64,000 nt of DNA from Bog-159 sp035499555 (GCA_035499555.1 DATJYO010000011.1:1-64000); one strand, 5' to 3'. Positions 43,947-52,288 are shown, counted from the first letter of the stretch. A program made the numbers and translations. Notes: generated by a model from the letters alone, not told the origin.

Positions 43947-44546
43947 ATGCTGGTCGATTTTGAACTGATAAAACGCGCGCAGAAAGGCAACGCCCCCGCG
44001 TTCAACGAGATCGTACTGGCATACCGGAAACGGACCCTGGGGACCATCGCGCGGCTGATTTCGCGGCCTGAGGATGTGGAAGATGTCGCCCAGGAAGTAT
44101 TCCTCCGGCTCTATTTCTCGCTGGATCAGCTACGTACCGCGGCGGTTTTTGAGCCGTGGTTGTACCGCCTGACGGTGAATGCAGCTTATGACTATCTCCG
44201 GAAGCAGCGGCGGCGGTTGGAATCGCGGATGTCGGACCTCTCGGAGCAGCAGGTCATGCTGGCGGACGCCATGGAGGGAGGCCGGGTCGATCAGGATGTC
44301 AGGCAGCGCCAGCAGATCACCGAAATGGTGGACGCCCTGCTGAATACGGTGTCGGAGGCCGACCGGATTCTGCTGACGTTGAAAGAAGTGGAAGGGCTTT
44401 CCTTGAAGGAGCTTGAAAAAATCTACAAAGTCAAGGAAAATGCGTTGAAGGTCAGGTTGTTCCGGGCCCGGCAACGGGTCCTGAAAGCGTTTGAAGGCAG
44501 TGGTGACGAAGCCAGCGCGAAAGGGACGGCGAAAGCTGGAATATGA
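43947..44546 (+). CDS. ECF RNA polymerase sigma factor
   Basis: A 199-residue sigma-70 family ECF factor: region 2 (FNEIVLAYRKRTLGTIARLI, DVEDVAQEVFLRLYF, LYRLTVNAAYDYLRKQRRR) and region 4 (LTLKEVEGLSLKELEKIYKV, ALKVRLFRARQRVLKAF). It starts at ATG 43947. The ATG of the next gene overlaps its stop, so the sigma factor and its presumed membrane anti-sigma partner are coupled. Promoter targets cannot be deduced. Confidence 0.92.
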   Translation: MLVDFELIKRAQKGNAPAFNEIVLAYRKRTLGTIARLISRPEDVEDVAQEVFLRLYFSLDQLRTAAVFEPWLYRLTVNAAYDYLRKQRRRLESRMSDLSEQQVMLADAMEGGRVDQDVRQRQQITEMVDALLNTVSEADRILLTLKEVEGLSLKELEKIYKVKENALKVRLFRARQRVLKAFEGSGDEASAKGTAKAGI

Positions 44547-44878
44547 GTATGTATTGGACTGATCGAGGCGGCGAGAGCGAGTTGGATGCCTTGTTCCGGG
44601 CCTATCGCGAAGCGTGCCCGGATTCGGATCCCTCCGTCAATTTCATGCCCGAGCTATGGCGGCGAATCGAGGAGCGCCAGCGGTCGGTGTTCTTTCTGGG
44701 ACACTGGGCGCGTGCCTTCGTGACGGCTGCCGCGGTGGCCACCATGGCCATGGCGGCGTACCTTTACATTCCCCACCGGCATAGCTCGCTGTTCTCAGCG
44801 GAAAGCTACGTGGATGTAATGACCAGCCACGCACAAGACACCCCGGACCTGGCCGAAGTGGCGGTGGATGAACTGTGA
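44543..44878 (+). CDS. Single-helix membrane protein, probable anti-sigma factor
   Basis: A 111-residue protein overlapping the sigma gene's stop by four bases. The N-terminal 48 residues are soluble and acidic (ALFRAYREACPDSDPSVNFM), with the ELWRRIEERQR pattern common before the helix of small anti-sigma-like proteins; one membrane helix follows (about 58-78, AFVTAAAVATMAMAAYLYI), then a short periplasmic tail. No zinc HxxxCxxC motif. The role is inferred from position and topology. Confidence 0.65.
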   Translation: MSMYWTDRGGESELDALFRAYREACPDSDPSVNFMPELWRRIEERQRSVFFLGHWARAFVTAAAVATMAMAAYLYIPHRHSSLFSAESYVDVMTSHAQDTPDLAEVAVDEL

Positions 44879-45258
44879 TGCGCCGATCCAACCTCGCCAC
44901 TCTGCTCTATCTTGCCGTGGTTTTCGTGAGCGGTGCGGTGGTAGGCGGGTTCGCCGTGCGGCTGTACATGGCCAATTCCGTGAGCGCCGTCGTCCAGAAC
45001 CGCCGCCCGTCCCACGCCGAGTTGCGGCGGATGTATATCCAGGAGATGCAAAACCGGTTGCACCTCAGCCAGGCACAGGTGGCGCAACTCCAGCAGATCT
45101 CCGACTTCACCGGCCAGCGCATACACGATACCCGCAAGGCCATCGATGACGAGCACGCGCGGAAAGTAAACGCGATCCTGGACCAGGGCCAGCAGGCCGA
45201 GTACGCCAAAATGCGGGAAGAGCGTGACAAACGCCGGCAGCAGGACTCTAAGAAGTAA
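44878..45258 (+). CDS. CpxP/Spy-like periplasmic protein
   Basis: A 126-residue protein with an N-terminal membrane anchor (NLATLLYLAVVFVSGAVVGG) and a helical periplasmic part rich in Gln and Arg (LHLSQAQVAQLQQISDFT, QAEYAKMREERDKRRQQ), the arrangement of CpxP/Spy/CnrX-type sensors. ATG 44878 shares a base with the upstream stop. With the sigma and anti-sigma genes it forms a three-part envelope-stress or metal-stress relay; that role is inferred from the operon. Confidence 0.65.
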   Translation: MRRSNLATLLYLAVVFVSGAVVGGFAVRLYMANSVSAVVQNRRPSHAELRRMYIQEMQNRLHLSQAQVAQLQQISDFTGQRIHDTRKAIDDEHARKVNAILDQGQQAEYAKMREERDKRRQQDSKK

Positions 45259-45276
45259 GACCGTGAAGTAAGACTG

Positions 45277-45513
45277 TCAGGCCACCGGCTGCGCCGCTTT
45301 TTTCGCGCCGCGCGTAGCCTTGTACTTCTTCTCAAAACGATCCACACGTCCCGCCGTATCCACCAGCTTCTGCCTGCCGGTGAAGAACGGGTGGCAATGC
45401 GAGCAGATTTCCACGCGGATGTCGCCCTTGTGCGTGGAGCGGGTCTTGAAGGTGTGGCCACACGCGCAGATGACGTTGAGCTCGTTGTACGCAGGATGAA
45501 TACCGGTTTTCAT
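45277..45513 (-). CDS. rpmE: Ribosomal protein L31
   Basis: A 78-residue bL31 starting at ATG 45513 (MKTGIHPAYNELNVICACGH). Two pairs of zinc-type ligands are present (CAC and CSHCH), so it is the zinc-binding C+ form. The tail KKYKATRGAKKAAQPVA is an extra basic extension. Upstream on the minus strand an extended -10 element (TGCTATACT, 45545-45553) overlaps the T-run of a terminator, so it may have its own promoter as well as lying downstream of the structured region at 45.6-45.8 kb. Confidence 0.93.
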   Translation of the reverse strand: MKTGIHPAYNELNVICACGHTFKTRSTHKGDIRVEICSHCHPFFTGRQKLVDTAGRVDRFEKKYKATRGAKKAAQPVA

Positions 45514-45552
45514 TGGGAAACGGGATCCTTTCGGGAGAAATTTCAGTATAGC

Positions 45553-45605
45553 AAAAAACGACGAACCCTCGAAGGTGCGCAAATCCCATACGCACCCTCG
45601 AGGGT
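45553..45605 (-). terminator. Intrinsic terminator in the L31 leader region
   Basis: A 15-base inverted repeat with one mismatch (45565-45579 and 45591-45605, ACCCTCGAAGGTGCG against CGCACCCTCGAGGGT) with an 11-base loop. On the minus strand it is followed six bases later by six Ts. It ends the transcript from the hydrolase gene or the small unit at 45.6-45.8 kb, 40 bases before the L31 start. Confidence 0.75.
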
Positions 45606-45621
45606 CAAGGTAGCCTACGAA

Positions 45622-45774
45622 TTAAACCTGAGGCTTGGCGCACGCGAGAGGCAGCCGGTCCACAGGAACTTGGCTTCGCCACTGGACGAAGCCGGCTACG
45701 TTAGAACGGTCGACTCAGAAGTCGGCCACCTCGCGCGGTCTACTGTCATTCATTATTCTGGACCACCTCCTTTT
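45622..45774 (-). other. Unassigned transcription unit: strong ribosome site, short frame and RNA structure
   Basis: This fills most of the 350-base gap between L31 and the hydrolase. On the minus strand an unusually long Shine-Dalgarno sequence (AAAAGGAGGTGGTCC, 45760-45774) precedes ATG 45753, which opens a 12-codon frame MNDSRPREVADF ending in TGA 45715. The same frame then stays open to TAA 45622. The RNA can form GGCTTCG/CGAAGCC (45672-45693) nested within AGCCGG/CCGGCT (45653-45697). A terminator follows. It may be a leader peptide with attenuator for L31, a small RNA, or a microprotein gene; I cannot decide. Confidence 0.45.
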
Positions 45775-45865
45775 CCAGTGATACTTCAATCCTACAAGCG
45801 GGTCGCCATTCTGTCAACGATTTTCTTGCGCCCTACTATATATGGAAGCGAAACAATATGTACCC

Positions 45866-46882
45866 TCACAGATTGCGTGCTAAGTACCGGCACATGACCA
45901 TGCCGTCCAGAATGTTGAAGGGGAATTGACCGGTGGTGTAGTGTCCGCAGGGAAGCGTGAATACTTCGTGATTCAGTTGGCGTCCGCGAAAATATGCGAG
46001 CACCTGCTGGGAGAACTCCGGCAGAAAAGTGGAATCGTGGCGCGCCCAAATGAGGAGGCTCTTCAAATCCCGTCCCTGTAGCCGATCCAGGTAGGAGGCC
46101 GGGCTGATCACGGACCAGTATTCCCGCAGTTGGTCCTGGGTAAGCTGGCCGGCCAGGCTCTGCCGGATGTGTTCGGTGGACAAGCCCGTCCAGATCACGT
46201 CGGAGAAGTACATGGACACGTGATTGAAGACCCCGGCCTCGATCCGCGGATCATGTGCCGCGGCGATAAAGGCAATGCAGGAGCCCAGGCTGGTGCCCAG
46301 AATGCCCAGGCGCCGGTAGCCGCGCGCGGCGAGCCAATCCAGGCAGGCGCGCGCGTCGATCACCGATTGCCGGGAAGCATGGATGGTGCGCCCGAGATTG
46401 CTCGAAACATGATAGTCGGCGCGGGCGGTCTCGCTCGGTTTGCGCGGGCCGTGGTAGGCCAGGGTCAGGCGCAACGCGGTGATGCCAAAACGATTGAGTA
46501 GACGGCAAAGTCCCAGGTGGCTCTGTTCGTCGGCGTTCCACTGCGGCAGCACCAGCACGGCACGATCGGTGTCCCGGCGCGCCGGGAAGAACGCCGCCCG
46601 GACCAGGTTGTTCTCCGGATAAGGGGTGGCGAGCGGGCTGGTGAATGTCAGGTCCGCTCCGTTCAGCCGGTAATCCCGGGGAGTCTCGTAGGCGAAGAAG
46701 CCGTCCGAGTCGGCCAGAACGCTCTGGACGAATTCCCGCATACAGTTCCGGGAATTGCCGTTGGCCGGCGGCAAACCCAGCCAATCCAGGCCCCACTCGA
46801 AGGGGCGCACGACCCGGTTGGTGTCACGTGTGGCTAGCCGATGCTCCCATGCGGAGATCCAGCGCGCGTAGAACTTAGGCAT
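45866..46882 (-). CDS. Alpha/beta-hydrolase family protein
   Basis: A 338-residue protein starting at ATG 46882 (MPKFYARWISAWEHRLATRD). The hydrolase core shows AVLVLPQWNADEQSH, the nucleophile elbow ILGTSLGSCIAF and a late acid/His region (LIWARHDSTFLPEFS, PCGHYTTGQ). No signal peptide, so it is cytoplasmic. Acidobacterial members are annotated as abhydrolase 18-like proteins; the substrate is unknown. Longer starts upstream read through a terminator and are rejected. Confidence 0.8.
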   Translation of the reverse strand: MPKFYARWISAWEHRLATRDTNRVVRPFEWGLDWLGLPPANGNSRNCMREFVQSVLADSDGFFAYETPRDYRLNGADLTFTSPLATPYPENNLVRAAFFPARRDTDRAVLVLPQWNADEQSHLGLCRLLNRFGITALRLTLAYHGPRKPSETARADYHVSSNLGRTIHASRQSVIDARACLDWLAARGYRRLGILGTSLGSCIAFIAAAHDPRIEAGVFNHVSMYFSDVIWTGLSTEHIRQSLAGQLTQDQLREYWSVISPASYLDRLQGRDLKSLLIWARHDSTFLPEFSQQVLAYFRGRQLNHEVFTLPCGHYTTGQFPFNILDGMVMCRYLARNL

Positions 46883-46914
46883 GGCGGGAGAAGCCCAGTT
46901 TAGCAGACCGGGCT

Positions 46915-46954
46915 CAAAAAAATGCCCCGCTGCAACCAGTGGATCACAGCGGGG
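46915..46954 (-). terminator. Intrinsic terminator upstream of the hydrolase start
   Basis: CCCCGCTG (46925-46932) and CAGCGGGG (46947-46954) form an 8-bp stem with a 14-base loop; on the minus strand it is followed by CA and seven Ts. It sits 33 bases before the hydrolase ATG in a divergent intergenic region with no gene upstream on that strand, so it terminates either a small RNA or a leader transcript. Confidence 0.65.
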
Positions 46955-47174
46955 AGCGCAAAAAGCCCAAAAGGAGGCAACGCACCAAAGCTCAAAAACC
47001 TCAACTACCCCCATGGAGAGTGAGCAAACCGCGTGCCGTTTCCTAACTTCTTTCGAATGGGCCAAAAAGGCTGGGCCGCTCCAGATTTCGGTATGAAAGC
47101 CGGGCCGCCGCTACGAAAATTAGATGGCCGCGCGCGTCCGGCTGTATAATGGCAACGAAAGGCGGTGGTGATTC

Positions 47175-48443
47175 ATGCGTTTGGCCTGGGTGGCCGCGGG
47201 AATTGCAATTGCCTTCCAGGCAGCGCTCGCCCAGAAACCGCCGATTGCCGGGGGAGGCGGCTCGCGCGTTCCCGGCAGTATTCCTCCGAGCGCCGCTAAT
47301 TCCCTGGGTCAACCGTCCGCTGCGGTATTGAATCGCAACCTGTACCTGTCCGGCAAAGTGGTCCTGGAGGACGGCACGCCGCCACCCCAACCGGTGACCA
47401 TAGAACGGGTCTGCGGCGGCGCTCCCCGGGCCTTGGCATACACCGACCAGAGAGGGGAGTTCAGCTTTCAACTCGGGCATACCGCTACGGTCAACCAGGA
47501 TGCCAGCGAGGAGGATTCCGGCTCGCTGGGGGCGCAACGGTTGCCCGGCGCGGCTGCCGGCAGCCCGGCCGGCGGCCTGTCGGCGCCGACCCAATATAAC
47601 CTGCCGGACTCCCAATTAGCGAGCTGTGACCTGCGCGCCGTTTTGGCCGGCTATCGGTCCGACAGCGTGCCCCTGGGCGAGAGACGGATCATGGATGATC
47701 CCCATGTGGGAACCATCGTATTGCACCGGATCTCCGGGGACCCCGGCACGGTCGTCAGCGTCACCACGCTGGAAGCGCCCAAGGACGCCCGCAAAGCATA
47801 CGACAAGGGCTTGCAGGCGGTCCGGCAGGCCAAACTGGCCGACGCCGGAAAGCTGTTTCAAAAGGCGGTAACGGTCGATCCGAAGTTCGCGGCAGCCTGG
47901 TACGAGCTGGGAAAAGTCCAGCAACAGAGTCAGGAGGCGGACCTGGCGCGGCAGTCCTACGATAAGGCCATCGCCGCGGATTCCCATTTCATGGGGCCCT
48001 ACGAGCAGATCACGCAACTGGCTTTGAATGCCGGAAATTGGCGGGAACTGGCGGACACCACCCAGCGGCTGCTGGAACTGGATTCGGCGGGACACCCGGC
48101 GGCGTATTTCTACAACGCCATGGCCAACCTCAAGCTGAACCGCGTGGAAGCCGCGGAGAAAAGCGCGCGCGCCGGCGAGAAGGCGGATCCCGATCACCGC
48201 TACCCCAAGCGCGAACAAGTGCTGGCGGTGATCCTGGCGCACCGGCGCGATTTTGCCGGGGCGGCCGCCCACTTGCGGGTCTACCTGCAATACGCGTCCG
48301 ACGCGGATGACGCCGGGCGCATGCGCCTGCAGCTTGCCGAATACGAGCGGTTGGCGGGAGGAAATGAACAGGCCCAGGCGGCGGCCGGCAAGGCCGGCAA
48401 ACCGGACCCCGGCAAGGGCGCCGGCAACCCCGGGCCGCCCTAG
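47175..48443 (+). CDS. Secreted protein with carboxypeptidase-regulatory-like and TPR domains
   Basis: A 422-residue exported protein (signal MRLAWVAAGIAIAFQAALAQ). A low-complexity Gly/Pro stretch is followed by a CarboxypepD_reg-like beta domain (about 58-170, LSGKVVLEDGTPPPQPVTIE) and then TPR repeats (about 205-390, KAYDKGLQAVRQAKLADAGK, AAWYELGKVQQQSQEADLAR). The tail is Ala/Gly/Pro-rich. This layout is common in acidobacteria; TPRs suggest a periplasmic scaffold. Function not known. Confidence 0.82.
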   Translation: MRLAWVAAGIAIAFQAALAQKPPIAGGGGSRVPGSIPPSAANSLGQPSAAVLNRNLYLSGKVVLEDGTPPPQPVTIERVCGGAPRALAYTDQRGEFSFQLGHTATVNQDASEEDSGSLGAQRLPGAAAGSPAGGLSAPTQYNLPDSQLASCDLRAVLAGYRSDSVPLGERRIMDDPHVGTIVLHRISGDPGTVVSVTTLEAPKDARKAYDKGLQAVRQAKLADAGKLFQKAVTVDPKFAAAWYELGKVQQQSQEADLARQSYDKAIAADSHFMGPYEQITQLALNAGNWRELADTTQRLLELDSAGHPAAYFYNAMANLKLNRVEAAEKSARAGEKADPDHRYPKREQVLAVILAHRRDFAGAAAHLRVYLQYASDADDAGRMRLQLAEYERLAGGNEQAQAAAGKAGKPDPGKGAGNPGPP

Positions 48444-48517
48444 TCCGTCTTGACTTTCAGCGCTCCGGTAATTTATTCTAGCCCTTCGACTTGGCCATGC
48501 GCCGCGGCGCCTTGACT

Positions 48518-48958
48518 ATGGGAAAGAACTCGCACGGCGAGACAGAGACCATCGAGCGGCTTCTGGATTCGACCCTGGACAGTGTGGATAGCGCTGAAGA
48601 GCTGGCGCTGCTGGAGGCCGAAAAGGCGGGAGTCCCGGAAGACGACCTGCACAAAATTGCCATGGCCGTGCGGGAGTCGATGGTGAATGCCGTGGTCCAC
48701 GGCAACCGGTACAACGCGCATAAAAAGGTGCACATCTCGGTGTCCAAGGGCGCCACGGAATTCGTGGTGCGGATCGCCGATCAGGGGGACGGCTTCGATT
48801 ACGAGAACCTGCCGGATCCGCTGGCGCAGGAGAACCTGCTGCGCCATTCCGGCCGCGGTATTTTCCTGATCAAGGCCTTCATGGACGATTTTCAGGTGCG
48901 GCGCCTGGAACCGGGCGGCACCGAGGTAACTTTGGTCAAACATCTGGTGTCGAAGTAA
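48518..48958 (+). CDS. RsbW-like anti-sigma factor / serine kinase
   Basis: A 146-residue GHKL ATP-binding protein (ATG 48518 chosen; TTG 48491 and ATG 48497 are alternatives). N box: IAMAVRESMVNAVVHGNRYN; G1: IADQGDGFDYENL; G2: HSGRGIFLIKAF. RsbW-type kinases bind a sigma factor and phosphorylate the STAS antagonist. The STAS protein is encoded 42 bases downstream, so the two form a partner-switch module. No sigma factor of the SigB type is adjacent; the partner may be elsewhere. Confidence 0.87.
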   Translation: MGKNSHGETETIERLLDSTLDSVDSAEELALLEAEKAGVPEDDLHKIAMAVRESMVNAVVHGNRYNAHKKVHISVSKGATEFVVRIADQGDGFDYENLPDPLAQENLLRHSGRGIFLIKAFMDDFQVRRLEPGGTEVTLVKHLVSK

Positions 48959-49000
48959 AAGTGAAGATCGGCTCGCTGGCGAGCCAGGAGGCATATTTCT

Positions 49001-49345
49001 GTGAGCGTAAAGCTGAGCGAAAGACAAGTTGGCGACGTGACGGTAGTAGACGTGGCGGGGCGGATCACCCTGGGTGAGGGCTCCAGCGCGATGCGCGACG
49101 CCTTGCGCGACATGGTCGGCAAGGGCCACAAGAAGATCCTGTTAAACCTGGGAGATGTCTCCTACATCGATAGCTCGGGGATCGGCGAGCTGGTATCCGG
49201 TTTTACAACCGTGACGAATCAGGGCGGCCAGCTCAAGCTGTTGAACCTGACCAAGCGCGTGAAAGACCTGCTGCAGATCACGAAACTCTATACCGTGTTC
49301 GACGTGCACGACGACGAAGCCGCCGCGGTGCGGAGCTTCACCTAA
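49001..49345 (+). CDS. STAS-domain anti-sigma factor antagonist (RsbV-like)
   Basis: A 114-residue STAS protein with GTG start at 49001 behind AGGAGG. The phosphorylation site is in DVSYIDSSGIGELV (Ser58 or Ser59), and the beta-strand KLLNLTKRVKDLLQITKL follows as in RsbV/SpoIIAA. Unphosphorylated it would bind and inactivate the RsbW-like kinase encoded upstream. Confidence 0.92.
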   Translation: MSVKLSERQVGDVTVVDVAGRITLGEGSSAMRDALRDMVGKGHKKILLNLGDVSYIDSSGIGELVSGFTTVTNQGGQLKLLNLTKRVKDLLQITKLYTVFDVHDDEAAAVRSFT

Positions 49346-49357
49346 GCGGCGTTTCGC

Positions 49358-50011
49358 TTGGCTATCGATCGGGAATTCCTGCGACAACATTACGCTTCCC
49401 TGTCCGACGAGGCGCTGGCGGCGGTGGACCGCAATGACCTGGTCGAGGCAGCGCAGATGCTTTACGACGAGGAGCGCGCGCGGCGCGGTCTGGCCGTACG
49501 GCAGAAGGCCGCCGCCGCGCGGCCCGCGCCGGTCGCCAGCAGTCCTCCAGCGGACCGGGAAGAGGTCCCCGACGACGCAGAGGACCTGGTGGACGGCGCC
49601 GCGCCGGCCTGGATCGACAGCGCCGCCTGCGCCTGCGAATTTCCCGACTATCCGGAGGGGCGTACTTCGGATGAGGTGGCGGCCGCGCGGGACGTGCTGG
49701 AGGGCGCCGGCATCCCCAGTTACGTGACGATGGAGGAGGCGGCGCCACAATCCCGTCCCAGAATCCAACGGGCGTATCGCATCCTGATTCCGGCGGGTTT
49801 AAACCTGAAGGCGCAGGCCATCCTGGAGAAAGAAATCTACAACGAGCGGGAAGAGATGGGCTGGCGCGCGCAGTTGGAAGAACTGTCCGACGAGGCGCTG
49901 GCCGAACTCACGCCGGACGTCATCTGCGCCGGACTGGTGGACCGCATCGAGCGCCTGACGCGGATCTACAACGAAGAGGTCGCGCACCGGAAATCCGAAG
50001 CGGACTCGTAA
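49358..50011 (+). CDS. Protein of unknown function with a DUF2007-like core
   Basis: A 217-residue soluble protein starting at TTG 49358, 12 bases after the STAS gene. The ends carry a repeated motif, HYASLSDEALAAVDRNDLVE near the N-terminus and LEELSDEALAELTPDVICAG near the C-terminus. The middle (about 85-150, FPDYPEGRTSDEVAAARDVL, AGIPSYVT) resembles the DUF2007 putative signal-transducing domain. Position suggests membership of the partner-switch operon. Function unknown. Confidence 0.65.
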   Translation: MAIDREFLRQHYASLSDEALAAVDRNDLVEAAQMLYDEERARRGLAVRQKAAAARPAPVASSPPADREEVPDDAEDLVDGAAPAWIDSAACACEFPDYPEGRTSDEVAAARDVLEGAGIPSYVTMEEAAPQSRPRIQRAYRILIPAGLNLKAQAILEKEIYNEREEMGWRAQLEELSDEALAELTPDVICAGLVDRIERLTRIYNEEVAHRKSEADS

Positions 50012-50080
50012 GCGCCCGGCTAACTGCGCCACCTGCCATGACCGCTGCCGGAGCCGCGACATCGCCTGTTTAAATGGCGC

Positions 50081-51328
50081 TTACACGCGGCGCAACAGCA
50101 ACGCCGAGTTCTTGCTGCCAAAGGCGATGCAGTTGGCCACGGCGTGTTCAATATCGATGCGGCGGCCGACATCCTGGACGTAATCCAGGTCACACTGGGG
50201 ATCGGGCTCATCCACGTTGATGGTGGGGTGGACCACGCCGTCGCGCATGGCCAGCAGCGTGGCGGCGATCCCGGCCGCGCCGCAGGCGCCCTGCGGATGC
50301 CCGATCAGGCTCTTCAGCGCCGATCCCGGCAGCTTGTAGGCATGTCCGTTGAACGCCAGTTTCATGGCGCGGGTCTCGATGCGGTCGTTCAGTTCCGTGC
50401 CGGTGCCGTGGTAGTTCACGTACTGCACGTCGCCGGGCGCGATGCCGCCTTCTTCCATGGCCATCTGCATGGTGCGGGCCGGTTCTTCGCCGCACTCTTC
50501 CAGGCGCACGCGGTGGTAGGCCTCGCAAGTGGAACCGTAGCCCGCCACCTCGCCGTAAATATGCGCGCCGCGCGCCCGCGCGCGCTCCATCTCCTCCATG
50601 ACGAAGAACCAGGCGCCTTCGGCGATGACAAAACCGTCGCGGTCGCGCGAGAAGGGCCGCGAGGCCCGCTGCGGCTGCGCATTCCAGGCCGTGCTCATGA
50701 TGCGCATCACCATGAACCCGCGCAGGATCAGGGGAGCGATGGGCGCATCCACGCCGCCCGCGATCATGGTGTCCAATACGCCGGCCTGAATGTTGCGGTA
50801 GGCGTAGCCGATGGCGTCAGTGGAGGAAGTGCAGCCCGTCGAGACGATGTGGCTCAGCCCGCGAAAGCCGAAGCGCATGGAGACTTCGCTGGCCAGGGTC
50901 CCGATGGTGGACGTCGGGATGGTATAGACGCTGCACTGTTTCTGCTTGCCGGTGTAAAACAGGCGATACTGCTCTTCGGTGAACTCCTGGCTGCCGCCGC
51001 CCGATCCCACGATGACACCGACCTGGCGGAGCTCGTCCCGGCTCATCGCGCTGGCGTCGATGCCGGAGTCCGCCAGCGCTTCCGCCACCGCCGCCGCGCC
51101 CAAGGGCACCACGCGGGAGACATGCTGACGGTCTTTGGGATCGACATATTGGAACTCGTCGAATCCCACCACTTCGCCGGCGACTTGCACGGCGAAGCAG
51201 GAGGGGTCGAAGCGAGTGATGCGCCGTACGCCGCTAATGCCTTTCCGGCTGGCCTCCCAAAAAGCCTCTCTTCCGATTCCATTGGGGCTGACCGCCCCTA
51301 TACCCGTGATCACGACACGACGTTTCAT
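50081..51328 (-). CDS. Beta-ketoacyl-ACP synthase II-like enzyme
   Basis: A 415-residue thiolase-fold condensing enzyme starting at ATG 51328 (MKRRVVITGIGAVSPNGIGR). The catalytic triad is complete: Cys166 in VSTGCTSSTD, His in NYHGTGTELND and His in KSLIGHPQGACGA. It elongates acyl chains in fatty-acid or polyketide-like synthesis. It stands alone, without an acyl-carrier protein, so it may be a FabF paralogue serving a specialised lipid. The start is clear because upstream residues are not conserved in type. Confidence 0.9.
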   Translation of the reverse strand: MKRRVVITGIGAVSPNGIGREAFWEASRKGISGVRRITRFDPSCFAVQVAGEVVGFDEFQYVDPKDRQHVSRVVPLGAAAVAEALADSGIDASAMSRDELRQVGVIVGSGGGSQEFTEEQYRLFYTGKQKQCSVYTIPTSTIGTLASEVSMRFGFRGLSHIVSTGCTSSTDAIGYAYRNIQAGVLDTMIAGGVDAPIAPLILRGFMVMRIMSTAWNAQPQRASRPFSRDRDGFVIAEGAWFFVMEEMERARARGAHIYGEVAGYGSTCEAYHRVRLEECGEEPARTMQMAMEEGGIAPGDVQYVNYHGTGTELNDRIETRAMKLAFNGHAYKLPGSALKSLIGHPQGACGAAGIAATLLAMRDGVVHPTINVDEPDPQCDLDYVQDVGRRIDIEHAVANCIAFGSKNSALLLRRV

Positions 51329-51503
51329 CGTTGACGTTTTGCCTTTGCCAATAGGACAGTATAGGCTGATTTCATGAGCGGTGGTGAAAACCAGCGAGGC
51401 GCGCGCCGCCGGGACAAGTTGCCGGCACACCGGAAAACGCTTTCATGGGGGTTCTAACGGTGCATCCTCTCCTATCAATTTACACGAATCGCGACCCCGT
51501 CAA

Positions 51504-52004
51504 ATGGACGCACCGCTGAAATCGCCGCGGCGTTCGCGGAAACAGGCGCTGCGGGAATGGCTGGCGGCGCGGGCGATCACCGCAATCGGCGAAACGGAGT
51601 GGCGCGCGGCGCTGAGCGAACTGGCGCCCATCTCCGAGAGCTATCTGCGGGATCTGCTGCGGGCCACCGGCCTGCCGTTCGCGCAGCCGTACGCGGGCAT
51701 CCGGCAGAAGTCGTTTGCGGATCTGGAACATGATCTCCACGAGATGCTGCATGTGTATGCGGAGGCGATGCGCACCGGCGACCGGCAGCGCGCGCGCTAC
51801 TGCCGGCGCCAGGTGATCGCCGCCAAAGACCGCGCGCGGTTCATCGCGGGCAGCGCCAAAACCAGTGCCGAGAAGAAAGCGCAGAAGGACGAGATGGCTG
51901 CCTGGATGCTCGTCTGGCTGGAAAATCCGCCGGTGTTCCCCGGCTGGGTCGAGATCCGCAAGCGCCACTCGGCGGTCTATTCGAGCGCCACGGACTCCAC
52001 TTGA
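51504..52004 (+). CDS. Hypothetical basic helical protein
   Basis: A 166-residue Arg/Ala-rich soluble protein starting at ATG 51504 (MDAPLKSPRRSRKQALREWL). It contains ISESYLRDLLRATGLPFAQP and a helical segment LHEMLHVYAEAMRTGDRQRA. No known domain recognised; the first part could be a DNA- or RNA-binding helical bundle. It converges with and overlaps the next minus-strand gene by 28 bases. Confidence 0.6.
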   Translation: MDAPLKSPRRSRKQALREWLAARAITAIGETEWRAALSELAPISESYLRDLLRATGLPFAQPYAGIRQKSFADLEHDLHEMLHVYAEAMRTGDRQRARYCRRQVIAAKDRARFIAGSAKTSAEKKAQKDEMAAWMLVWLENPPVFPGWVEIRKRHSAVYSSATDST

Positions 52005-52288
52005 ACGGTCTCTCCGTCCAGCGTTCCGGTGACCTTCGCTCTCAGATCCTTTTCCTTGCTGGTGGCCTGGAGCACAGCCAGGGCCTTGGCGTTGCCGGCC
52101 TCGTCGAACTTCAGGAACCTGCCGTCCGCCAGCACCAGGCCGTACCCGCTGCGGGCGCAGAAGATGGCGCACTTGGTGGTATGGCTGGCCAGGTCCTTCT
52201 TCTTGCACATGGCATCCACCAGTGTGCCGTTCCAGGTTTCGGCGAAGGCCGCCAGGGGCAATACAGACAACAGGACCAATCGCTTCAT
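51977..52288 (-). CDS. Small secreted protein of unknown function
   Basis: A 103-residue exported protein (signal MKRLVLLSVLPLAAFA; ATG 52288). The mature part has TWNGTLVDAMCKKKDLASHT and TGTLDGETVQVESVAL, with three Cys (one near the start and two in CAIFCAR) probably forming a disulfide. Similar short secreted proteins are frequent in acidobacteria. Its stop overlaps the opposite gene by 28 bases. Confidence 0.7.
   Translation of the reverse strand: MKRLVLLSVLPLAAFAETWNGTLVDAMCKKKDLASHTTKCAIFCARSGYGLVLADGRFLKFDEAGNAKALAVLQATSKEKDLRAKVTGTLDGETVQVESVALE

Noticed and set aside
45622..45753. TGA 45715 as a third selenocysteine codon
   Set aside because: The frame continues 30 codons and a hairpin follows, but neither part matches a redox fold, and the hairpin lies far from the TGA. 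Left as a structured unit of unknown type.
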